Below are positions 1 through 11,260 of a stretch of 64,000 nucleotides of DNA, piece by piece. The translations under genes were made by a program, and so were the position numbers. Location of the stretch: positions 2,435,001-2,499,000 of the forward strand of contig JAINUG010000115.1 of the NCBI GenBank assembly GCA_029706075.1, read 5' to 3'. Under the pieces are notes generated by a model. The model had not been told where the DNA came from. It saw only the letters and a list, made by a program, of their open reading frames with translations, and did not search any database. Numbering within the stretch: position 1 is the first letter of the stretch; each line of letters begins with the position of its first letter. Source of the DNA: Aldrovandia affinis. Lineage: Eukaryota; Chordata; Actinopteri; Notacanthiformes; Halosauridae.

Positions 1-3000
1 AATACAGAAAAAGACAGTCACACCTGTGTGGTTCATTGTTTTTTGGTGCTGACTGCGTTGTCTGTAAAGGGTAGAGATCAAAACCAGGATTTGGTTTTGA
101 ATTCAGCTGAATCTTTTCTTCTTGTTTTTTGCAACATTGAGGTTTGCTGAATCCATACATTTAATTAACCAAACATGAATCCATGTTGGTTTTCCTGTTG
201 TCTGAGTGACCGTCTGTTGCTGTATTTTGGTGGTTGAATATTGTAGCCTAATGGTAAGAAATGGAAGTCACAACCCAATAAGTCTTGTATGGCAATATTT
301 TTGAGTGAGAGAGGGTGATTCCAGTGAAGCAATGGGCTACTTGCACTAATTACATCCCCAAAAATCTTTGATTGGCATTCTTGTTTGACCACTCCGTCAT
401 CCAATTGGGTTCGGCTGGTCGGTTAACTCATAAAGGCCCAAAGTCTACTCACAAGTTAGTGACTTCTAGGTTTACAAAGCTAAAACACCATTCAAGTTGA
501 TGTGACCATAAGTCCTTTGATTCTAAAAAGGATTCATTCAGTAAAATTCAACACGGCTTTGATGAATTTGATTAAACACAAAAACCCAAACATGAATAGA
601 GCAAATTAAATTCACAGCTCACAAACCTGTCAGCTTGCTAACTAACTAGCTATTTAGAATGGGAATACTGTTACTGTAGCTAACTTGTGTTTATATCAGT
701 TCAAAAACAAAGAGCAGCAATCATTTCTGTAACGTTAGATAGCTAGCTTGCTGCAAGTATTCTGGTATATTACTTTATTTAGCTAGATATTTTGATGCTT
801 CTAAACTGTTGGCTATTTATATAGCCTACAGTTAGTGTTATAGTGAATTGTTATTCTTTCAAAATCAAGCAGCATTGCTTTGTTGTTTAGGTTATTATTA
901 CAAAGTGGTGAAAATCTTTAGTGCTGATTTCAGTATTTGCCCAACCCTGAAAATGTGTATTGGTACAAACTTAGTATTTTAAGTGGTAGAGGAAATCCTC
1001 AGTTTTGCAGGCATGCAGTGAAAAATATTAAATATGTGCATGCAAGCTAGCGATTTTCTGTTGTTGTCATGAAGCCATAAATGGAGCGATACATGAAACA
1101 AGCATTGGGCAAGTATTTTTAACACAAAAATGTGCCATTTAATGTCCTTATTAGTGCATCCTATTAATGGCCTGCATATAAGGTAGACCGTTCCCACCGT
1201 TAACCAATGAAATACATGAATTGAAGGTGTTTTTGACATCAATTATTTCATTGGGTCAAGTTTGTCACATTCACAGGGAGTAAATGATTTCACACACAGA
1301 AAAGTGCTCAGGATAGGAATTGATCAAAAACTGGGACCTTTTGTGTCAACAGATGAAAAATAAGAAAAGAAAAAGGTGGCAACCCTAATGCAAGCTCAAA
1401 ACTAGCATCAGCTCAAGTAGAGAAGCTATCAAAGTGCCTAGCTACGTAATGTAATATTAAAGTCGCTATTTTTAGGTAGCAGCGAATTAAATTTTAAATG
1501 GTGGAGTGCCTGCCTGGTGCGGGTCTATGATTTCAGGATAGAAAAGGGGAGGATGGATTAATTTGGCCCAGTAGCAAAGATGCCCTGTAGGTGTTAAAGA
1601 AGCTGTTGGTCTTCTTTGTTCTGTATCTCTAATAAGCAGTACTGTATGGGCCACACAGTTTTTTTTTTACTTGGAAAAGGGAGAGTGAGGGACTCCAAAC
1701 TCCAAAGCCAATCAAGATTTATGAATGCATAAGCAAGACGAATGGATTGGGTAGTCCTCCTCCGCTGTGTGCAAGCTAAAGGAAGAATGCACTATAAATG
1801 GCATATTTAGCAGCGAGAGAATGTGCCTATGAGATTAATTTAGTGTGAAGAGTGCAAAGATATTGACAACGCAACAGAATGGGCAGGGGGGTGGCTGTTT
1901 GAGGTAGTCTGAAAGGCGTAATAATGATCGTAATTCTATCCCCATGCTGTGAGAAAGTGCTTCTTTTCTAGCATCGATACTAACAGTCGTAGCAGAAATA
2001 AATAGAAATTGGATATGCAAGGTAGCATGACAAATCTCTCATGCCAGAATGAAGGCCTCTCAGTGTGTAAATTAGATGCAGAGAGCGAGTGAAAAGCATA
2101 TTTTTTTCCATCCAATAGGCACATGTCTGAAATATTTCTCATATGTCGTTATGTATTCCTGTGTGTTATTAAAATGTTTTTTTGCCTCCATGCACATTCT
2201 TTTCCCTGTAATCCAAAGGCCACACCTCATGACAGGTTTCTGCTGAAACCAGGAGTGTCTGCTCTTTAAAAAAAAAAATTCAGTAGTTGGTTCATTTACC
2301 GGAAGACCTATTTCTGAGACATGTTTCAATGAGTCATAAACAGTTGCCCAGAGTCATTATTTGATGAGAAAGAAAAAAAATTAAGAGTCTTTTCTTATTG
2401 CCAAATTAGTCAACTAAATGGAATATAATCTTGTGTGCAACACATACCTTCCCCCCCAACCACCACCAACGGCAACAACCCTTACAGCAACCACAACTCT
2501 TGCTGATGAAATGTCAGTGCTGCTTGCATAAAAACCTCTTTGAAATTAGATTAGGCAAAACGTTTTTAGCTCCAATTTTTAATACTATACATTTCTGATT
2601 CAGAATAAGTATTACCTTATTTTTCAGTTAATGACCATGGAGCTGTCCCAACATGTATGTCTGCTGTGGCGGTTATTTACTGAACTGATGCAACCTTATT
2701 TCTGGTAATAATAGCTTCAATAATATATATTTTCCTTCTTCTTTTTTCCATCTCCTTGAATACATTTGGCTTTTGGTGGCGATTCTGGTGAAATGTTCAC
2801 AGTGTACAGCAGTAAACAGATATGCTGTTTATTGGTAGTTCTCTGTCATACCTAGATGATCAAAAGTAGTATAATAGTTATCTATAGCTGGAAGAAGCAG
2901 CCCTTCTAGCAGGATTGTTCCTCAATAATTTCCTGAGCGAGTGAGCAGCTACGGAGGTAACAATGTTTTTAACAGACGGGAACCTGTTGGGCAAAAAGAC

Positions 3001-3252
3001 CAACAGAGGAGTTGGAGCCAATATGAACAGTAGTGCCTATTGAGTTCCTGTTTTCTGCACCCATCCCATGGCTCAAATTCAAGAGCCTGGTTTTGTAAAA
3101 CAAAATCTAATTTCACAGAGAGCAGCTGAATATGTAGGCTACCAGCACAGAGCCATGTCACGTTTAACCGTTCTGAACTATTAATCTACTGCTCTTAAAC
3201 CGCCCCCCTAATGATATTTTATGAATATTTCGAACTATTAAAGTACTACTGC

Positions 3253-3412
3253 TGAACAATTGAACAATTTGTTCGCACAACCTCCCCCGATCAACAATTC
3301 TTTCACGCACAATCCCCCCCCCACCCCCAATAGCAATTTGTTCACTCACAATCCCCCTCCCCCCCTCCATTAACAATTCGTTCATGAATCTCCACCGCCC
3401 CACCCCCTGAAA
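3253..3412. repeat. Degenerate minisatellite, about 39-bp unit, four copies
   Basis: Four imperfect copies follow each other. Each has an AACAATTC/CAATTTGTTC core, then CACAATC or similar, then a C-rich run. Read on the minus strand the units give a roughly 13-residue periodic open frame (GGGGGIVRERIVDRG-like), which is a by-product of the period and not evidence for a protein. Confidence 0.6.
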
Positions 3413-3720
3413 TGCATATGAATTCTTGGGTACGCCACTGAACCATGTGGCATATACAATGGAGCTGTGAATTAACTTTTTCTCCCAGACATGCTATTTT
3501 GCCAGCAAGTAATGTGTTTTATATTAAGGAAAATTGGTCTGTGGTTGTCTTCTGGACAACCACACCAGCATCAGCATCCATGCTGTAAGCACTCTCTGAC
3601 TTGACAGGCTTCTGCATCGCAGACTGGTACCGCGCTAGCCATGCCAAAGCCATCGCGAATAGTCGCTAGTGCTTATGCAAGACTTTTTGTGCCTATGAAG
3701 CTTCATTACTCGGGTTGTTC

Positions 3721-3812
3721 AAATGTGACTCCCACATTTATTTGGTGCTGTAAAAGTAAAGTACACATATACTTTATTTTTGGAACACCAAATAAATGTG
3801 TGAGTCTTATTT
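3721..3812. repeat. Long near-perfect inverted repeat (hairpin)
   Basis: The left arm begins GACTCCCACATTTATTTGGT at 3727 and the right arm ends with its near complement at 3806. An inner A/T-rich arm (AAAGTAAAGTA against TACTTTATTTTT) continues the pairing down to a loop of about six bases. Roughly 32 of 37 positions per arm pair. It could be a small fold-back transposon (MITE) or a transcribed hairpin. I see no target-site duplication that would decide between these. Confidence 0.7.
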
Positions 3813-6800
3813 TTTTAATTCTAATTTGCTACTTTGACTCCGTATGCTAAGACTCTAAGAGTGTGTGTTAGTGAAATGCCATTTTTATTATTTTAAAGTG
3901 GTGAAGTAATAATAACAAAAAAGAAGCATTGTACTGTCTCTAAATCCTGGTTATGAAAGGCACTCCAGCAGGCATCAAGCCTAGGCAGCTGGAATCACAT
4001 TGTCTGCATATCAGTTGGCTTAATTAACTTTGGTTTGTTTGATATCCTCCATCTTGGAAAGTCTCTGATCATTCTGCTACAGCTGAGGCAGTGTGGTCGG
4101 CAGTGTAGCTGTTGTAATGTGTCAAGAGGGGCAGCAAAGTGGAGCAGCCTGCTGCACAGGTGGGTCTTGTGTTGTGTTGCCGTTCCCTCTGGTTTCTGTT
4201 ATGTGGTTTCCTGAACCATGCTCCTGTTTTCTACATTACTGTTGTTTTAGCCCACTATGTTCTTTTTAGTCTGCAGAGAAGCCCAGACAAGTGGCTCCTC
4301 ATAGCACCCTACAGTGTGGCCCCAGGAGGAAAAGTGTGTTTTTAAAGCTGCCCTACACTAGATCACCTCATGTCATTGTTGGTGTGGGGCGGAAGGGTCC
4401 CCCTATTGTTGCCTGGCTATTCAAATGGCTAGTCTTTCTTGTGATCTGGGGAAATTGACTTGTTCTGAATCAGCAATGGCCTTGTGTAGGTTACATTTAC
4501 AACAAGGTGGTTGCCACACATTGGTGCCTGCTCACTGCAAAGCACTTTAAAAAGGTCTATGCTATGCCATGCTGCTTCCATGAGAAATTAAAACCCTGGA
4601 AAAATGGACAGAGGTATACCAAGCCATTAAAAACCAGCTCTGTGAAGGCCATTGATTTGCTAGACCAGAAAACCCAATGAAAACACATACTTCCAAGTTG
4701 CCTAAAACTGACCTCTACCAATGCTCAGAGCAGTTATTTGTGTAAACTGTGACGTGTGTCAGTGTGGGCGGTGGTTACTAACCACAGTGCTGCAGTTGGC
4801 AGAGAAGCGTGCGTACCTGCACAAATGCTTGCACAGCTGCCTCCGCTTTCGATCCGTGGCTCCCCACCAGCCGTCTTCCCCCTACGGTGAAAAGCTGCCC
4901 TTGGCTGTCCGAGTCAGGAGAGTGAGGTCACCAGCAGGAGAAAAGGCTCTCTGAATATGTGGTGGTGTCTCGTTGCTTGGCACCATGATGAGGGAACCCA
5001 TGGCCCTTTCACCTCTGGATGACCATGGGAGAACAGTTTCACGTTGTCCATAAGCAAAAAGGACCAGGAAACTGCCCACATTTCCCCAAACATTCAGCAG
5101 TTTTATTTGCATCTGAGATACATTGTGTTATTAAATATGTGTGTGTACAACAGAACTGTGTCAAATGTATTTTAAAAACATCTTTGCACCAGCATGAGCA
5201 CAAGCATACCAGTGTCCCGAAGGCTACATACTCGGAGACCTGTGAAACACCCACTTCCGGTGTCACCCATCATTCCCAAGGGCACTGTGTATCAAGGCCC
5301 TAGAAGGGAGTGGCCGTACGAGAGTCAACAGATGCTTCTCACTGGAAAACTGTGCCCCCTGGGCCCACCTGGGTACTTTGGGAGGGGAACCGAACTGAAT
5401 GGGTGTACAGCCAGGATGTGGAATTAATTAAAAAAGTAATTTTCCCCAATAATTTTCAGAGTGGGTTGAACATTTTCCTTTTTCCCTTCTCACTTTTTTT
5501 TTTTTTTTTTGAGGCCACATGTGCAACAGGATCTAACAAACCAGGGATAAGCCTTTCTACACATATGGCTGGGGGGGGGCTTTTCCCATTGTGTTTGAAG
5601 ATGAAGTAGAAAGCTTGTTCTAGATTTTCTCAGCCCATGCACATAAATTCTCTTAGTTGGCATGGGTAATTGCTCCATTGCGCTCCATTTCACAATGTTT
5701 ATCATCAGTGTTCAGATGAAAGAATGAATTTTGCGTATCTTTTCTCTTTATCTTTATCTGCTCTACTGTTCTTCAAGCCATAATCAAAAACTTGGGGCAC
5801 CCCATTTTGTGCTAAACCACTTCCAGAGTCTGGGTTACTCTGGTTCCCTTGAGTCTTCCACTTAAACGCTCACATGCATGCAGTCAGAGGTGACTTCTAG
5901 GTGACATCTTCACCTAAACCATGATATATTCTGAAGACCTTTCTGTCTTGGAGGAAATGAGGCAACCATTTTGAGCCAGTAGTTGGGAGGGGGCTGGGTG
6001 TGCGCATCTCTGCCTCTGCCTCACGTTGAAGATGTATGAGGCAAAGTATCTGCAGGAGTGTGCCTCTGTCCCATTCCAGTCAATGGATTCAGCTGCAGTG
6101 ATGGACAGAGTCAAGCCTGTCCTGAGTTTTATACCCCTTCTGTCCCATTTGTGTTTTCTCTATGTTCTTCCCCTCCACTATGGAGACTGATTCCTCCCAA
6201 CTTCTGCTATACTACTAAGACAATATTCTGAATTCTTAGGTAGCATTCTGTCCTTTTTCTTTACGGACCACTTAGGTCGCTTCCTGGACTCCCGGCGACC
6301 TAGATCTGTTCAGCAGGGATCGATTCACTGGTCTGTTTATGTTGTCTGGGGAGCACCTATTGGAGATCGGGGAGTCATATTGTAGTGGTGAGGGGTGAGA
6401 CTGACATCTTGCATTAGAGGAATGCACCACTATAGCAGTGAGTGCGTGTCCCCACCCCGAAAAACAGGAATCATTTGTGCAAGGTAGAGTAGAATCAGAA
6501 GTCCACCAAATGGGTTTAAGCCTAATGGCTTTTTAAATGATTGCTATTCGTGGTTTCTTTCTCATTTTAAATGGTGACTGTTAGTCTTGCTCTTATTGTT
6601 AGCTTTATAACTTTTTTCTTGATTTTGAATTGTTGATCAGTTTGTTTCACCTGGTTAAATGGAAGGCTTGTTCGGAGGTCTCTTTTTATTAGCATGGTCT
6701 ACACGTGTGGCCTCTTTCTGTTCTTGAGAGCCGATCTTTTTTGTAACCAAATCCTTTTAACAAGGGAATAAAAAGTGTCAGATCTGCCAGGATTAGGAGT

Positions 6801-7109
6801 CTCGGACCCTCTGAAGCAACTATGACTTCTTCCAGTCCATGTTCCGAGACGGAAAGAGAGGGAGTCAAATTAATATTCATGTGGATTTAGTTCCGCCTGT
6901 TGATCCCTGGGAGCCGGAGCTGGGAGAGACCCTGCCCTCTGATTTACAACCAGGGCCAATGGCAGTGAGGGCGTCTGTGGGCTTAAATGCACGGTGCTGG
7001 GAAGCTTGCAATCCTAGAACTCAAATCAGTACCTGGAACAGTTGAGTGTGAATGGAGTGCAGTGGAGTACTGACATCTAACCACTACCCTCCCCGAACAT
7101 TGATGTTTG

Positions 7110-7234
7110 AGTTTAGAGTTTATTTATTTATCTCTAACAATCAACCATATAAAATTACAATAGAAAGGATACAAACAAAACAACACAAAACATAAACAGT
7201 TAAATCGAACAGTCTTCATTTAAAAAAATGATGT
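7110..7234 (-). mobile_element. Short retro-inserted fragment with perfect 16-bp target duplication
   Basis: The 16 bases CGAACATTGATGTTTG occur at 7094-7109 and again, identically, at 7235-7250, enclosing 125 bp. On the minus strand the insert ends in an A-rich tail with AATAAATAAATAAA, as expected for a LINE-mobilised, 5'-truncated insertion. The identity of the source RNA (LINE 3' end, SINE piece or mRNA 3' UTR) is not recognisable. The perfect duplication suggests a fairly recent event. Confidence 0.75.
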
Positions 7235-7250
7235 CGAACATTGATGTTTG

Positions 7251-8172
7251 CAGAGGAGGCTGAGATCGATGGGATGAGCAGTGCTAGCACAGTGGGCCAG
7301 CCTAGCGAGGCAACCAGTGAGGCCCACTCAGAAACCTAGAACGTCTGTCCTTTTCAGTCTGACGATGGCCCCGACACTAGGGGGCCAAACAATTAACTCT
7401 GCTTGCATCGATTACTCCATGACCGTTTGTCTGTAGCTACATTTCCAGTGACCTGTCTGCGCTGTAGTTCACCTGTACCTGAGGCGAATACAAGTCATTT
7501 CCATAGCAAGCAGACATGATAGCCTACCTCAGATGCAATCGGATTTGACATGGAGCCCAAGCAATTCATGCAGAAGTAGTCCTGATTAGGTAGCGCCATC
7601 TTGTGCAAGTGTCATTGATAGAATGTTAGAAATGCTTAAAATGTAAATATGTTATAGGTTATGTTAGGAATAGAAAACATTTTTATCTCCCCTGCATGTA
7701 TGGCAGATCAGCGTCCACGTCATTCTTTGTGTGGTGGTCTGTCTAGCAAGTGCAAAACCTTTGTGAGCAAACATATGAAAGGTTATTGTAAATAGTTTCA
7801 GAAAAGAATGCTCTGGGTCAGCAGCCCTTCGATCTCAGGATAGATCTCAATGTTGGCAAATTGCAATGCATAGCAGTAGGACCATCGAGCAGCAGAGGAA
7901 AATTGTGTGCAGAATCAGCTGTTAATCCTATTTTACTTTTGCATAAACATGATTTTGAAAGGAAATCCACCTTTTCATTTGTGATGTGATCAGGTCTGAT
8001 TGTGTGTTGAGTGTGAGCCAGGGCCCAATTGCATGAGATGTGTGAGCAGATGCTTGAGCAGTAGGTGACATTCACTCAAAACACTGCACCAGCTAGGGCT
8101 GGTCATTGGAAACCAGGCTTTTGTTAACATTTGCCATGTGTGCATAATCAACAACCGCTGCCGCCCCCCTCC

Positions 8173-8215
<43 letters not shown>

Positions 8216-9654
8216 TGCATTTATGGTGGTTGGGGGAGGGGGCAGAGTTTGTCACAGGGAGAAGCCCTAAGACTGAAGAGGATGAGGAGGGGGGGAGGAT
8301 GAGTGGAGGAAATTAGAAAAAATCTGCTTGCACACACACGCCATCCACTTTTGCAAAAAAAAGAAAAGAAAAAAAAGGCAAATGGCTGTCGGCTGTTGGG
8401 AGGCCTCATCCGTTTTGTTCTCAAGACGTCATAATGCGTTTTCCGCTGTCCCCAGCTGCCAGCCATGAGAACAGCTGACAAAACCTCAGCTCCTGAGGCC
8501 TCTGGGAAGTAGGCCTTGCCGGTCAGCGGGGAGAAACAAAAGCCCACGGTGCCACATTAGCCCCAGCTTCGTGGGACATGAATGCACGAACAGCTGGAAG
8601 TGCACAACTTTCACATGCACCAAGAAGCACTCCTCCGCCGCTCAACAAAGTGCTTTGGGAGCCCTTAAAATGTCCCAGCAGCTTGCGTTTTTAGCGAGCT
8701 GCTTACCGTAACTGAGCCGAGAGCTTGTTTGTCATCAAGGATAGTAACCACCGTTTTTTTCTTTATGAAACTTGCCCTGACTCATTCTGAGTAATAGTGT
8801 GTAGAAACATTTTGATGTTTTGAAAACCCTACAAAATGATGTTTAAGAAAGGGGAAAAAACCTGCTGCTTACATTGTTTTTGTATCACTGGCAGTGATTG
8901 TTGTTTCAAACTGTTACAAAGCTTTATGTTCAAGCTCCAACAAACTTTGAAAGAAAGGTTCTTTTGTGAGGTTATTTTTCTTCTTTTTGTAACGAGTTTC
9001 AGAGAGGTAGGAATGGGAGAAATTTGCATTTGTGTTTATGTAATTGGATTTGAATTTATATTATGTTTTTCTCACAGTAATCAGAGGCACACTGGCTACT
9101 TGGATCCTATTGGTGGGGAGGTCATTATTTGTGGCCATTTTTTTAACACAGCAAGTCTTTCTGGAAAGGTCTGCCCATAGTGAAACCAAGGAAAAACTGC
9201 TCTTTGGCTTTAAGAACAAGACCAACCTTTGTAGGTCTTTGAAGTTGACAGCCGAGTGTGTATATATTTTCCAGTTTATTATGCTCGCCCTCATTCTGTG
9301 AAATACGCTTTGTTTGATGAATGCCAGATGAACACTCAGTGCTTAGTTCTGAACAAGCAGCACAAAGCCATATGCTTGGTCTTCGTGATCAATGGGTGTA
9401 CACTATTTTTGAAGTGCCGTTTGATGCTGTGTCCTGGCTGTTTCTGTTTGCCTTCATTTGTGGTGGTGAATGTGTCCGTTATGCCACAGGTAGCATTAAC
9501 TTTATTTTTCATTTGTTGTTTCAACTTTATTCATAATTTTGTTTGGTTGAGTATAGGTCAACTGATCGATCAGCTGGACTGGTCAATCAGCGGATATTTG
9601 CACTTTCCACCATATCAGCATCGGCAGAGAAGGACATGGACAATTACTGTCCAG
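7251..9654 (+). other. zswim6: Intron 1 of zswim6, second part
   Basis: No exon is recognisable in this stretch. It contains a (GT)20 microsatellite at 8175-8214 and A-rich purine runs near 8355-8380. The 114- and 133-residue open frames between 8836 and 9657 are rich in Phe, Cys and Leu, have no family signature and no convincing splice context, and look like chance frames in T-rich DNA. Confidence 0.5.
8175..8214. repeat. (GT)20 microsatellite
   Basis: Uninterrupted GT dinucleotides preceded by a C-rich run. It produces the Thr-His and Val-Cys open frames on the two strands. Confidence 0.97.
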
Positions 9655-11260
9655 TGATCATTTTTTATCAGGGGGCCAAGCATGGAAGATGCTGGAACCC
9701 TAATGTTTCGGTTCCTATTATTATTATTCTTATTATCATTAGGGTTCCAAGCACAGCATGGACCCCATTAAAACCCTATTGTTTTTGTAAAAAAATATAA
9801 AAAAATATGTTTCTTTATTTTAATTATTATGATTATTATATTATATTGTATGTATTTCTTTCTTTCTTTCTTTATTTTCCTGCTTAACTTCAAGGCATTT
9901 AACTATGGAATGGTGAAAACTCATGAAACTTGGTAGGGTTGTTAAGCTAGGTAATACCTAGGTTATGATTATTGATGTTTATTTGTACATTTCCAAAATA
10001 GATAACTGTCCTACGCCGCTTGGCTCTGAGGTATTACTAGACACCTTGGACATGTTTTAGCTGGAAGAATGTGTGTTGTCGTTGAGAACATCACTCCCAT
10101 AATTTCCTTTTCTCCAAAATTGGTTTCCAGCAGAGAGAACTAATTTCTCAAGTTGTTTGCTATCTATATGATCTTTATTGGTATCATTTATACCAGCTTG
10201 CAGGCTGACTAGCTTACGACAGGTAGCTTCACTTTCGTACCCATTAATCCTAACGCATAATATCTGTTAAATTAATAGTTCCTAAAGTAACTGTAAAATG
10301 TTGATGTTGTCAGGGGACAAACCCATCAAAAAAGCACCGATCACACCACGGCCGTTGCATTTTGCAAGTCGGCACTAAACAGTCCGCTAATAGCAGGACC
10401 TTTTACCAACCATTTTGCCTTTTGTTAACAACTGACCCTCATAATGACTGCCTCGCCCGACTCTACTAACGGATCCCTGTAATGCTTGCCGTACAACTAC
10501 AATTGCTACTATTCTATTATCATTTAAAACTGCTACTACTACTACTACTACTACAGCTACAGCTGCAGCTTGTCCTCAAATGTTCTTTTCTAGTTATGTA
10601 TTACTTCACCAATGTCTGCCATCTTGAACTGTCTGCCATTTTCAGTCAAATGTCCCTATCTTTCAGAGGCCCATGGCAGTAAGCCATTCTCAGAGTATGA
10701 ACTCTTGGCCCGTTTGACCTACAGTCACAAAACTTTGTACCTTGGATTACTCTTATTACACAGAACAAATGTACCTTAGGTAACCATTACTTTGGCATTT
10801 AGATTTTCTGCCATTTTGAATTGTATGAAAACTGCTTAGAAGACATCTCCTCCTATACCGTTTAATGTATTGACATGCAACCTTCACCAATTTGTTCACT
10901 GCCCTCTCCTCTAAAAAGGTACTATAAAGTTGCTTATCACAAGAATGCTTATAAATCCCAAACACTTTGACATAAAGTGACAAAACTTGGTATTTACATT
11001 GATAGCAACATCAAAACACCAGCCCTAAAGCATTGGACCAATCTAAACACATGGTGGTGCTATAGGGGTCCAAATATTGGAAAATATTAAACTAAAAATC
11101 ACTGTTCCTTTACAGAGATTTAAGACTTACTTCAGTAACCAATCCCCTCATTAGGAACATGTACACGTGTGCTATGGGTCATGACCCTCTTCATTGGTTA
11201 ATTATGGTTATTAGTGCTTTCCCCCCTTAATCACTGCTTGCAGCTATATTTCTTTTCTTT
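9655..11260. repeat. Degenerate interspersed repeat with terminal hairpin (unclassified)
   Basis: The left end is a hairpin: GGAACCCTAATG at 9694-9705 pairs perfectly with CATTAGGGTTCC at 9737-9748, and outer bases (GGGGCCAAGC near 9672, GCATGGACCCC near 9756) extend it. Downstream are phrases typical of a common fish repeat, such as ATGAAACTTGGTAGGG, ACAAAACTTGGTATTT, GCCATTTTGAATTGT and GGTGGTGCTATAGGGG. The right end (CTGCTTGCAGCTATATTT, about 11235-11252) also fits that repeat. I know such repeats from fish introns but cannot name the family. A (TAC)n tract lies at 10534-10554. Confidence 0.5.

Larger units (their letters stand above)
1..7093 (+). other. zswim6: Intron 1 of zswim6, first part
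   Basis: This is non-coding sequence upstream of the first recognisable exon at 31120. All open frames here are short, overlap on both strands and show no protein family signature, so I treat them as chance. The base composition is AT-rich with many GCTAGC/AGCTAGC words, as is common in fish introns. The only structures I can point to are the hairpin at 3721-3812 and the minisatellite at 3253-3412, listed separately. That this is intron 1 rather than intergenic DNA is inferred: the first visible exon starts with a split codon, so a coding exon must lie upstream, and none is found in the window. Confidence 0.6.

Noticed and set aside
3253-3412. Possible CRISPR-like array
   Set aside because: The units are contiguous degenerate minisatellite repeats without unique spacers, in vertebrate DNA.
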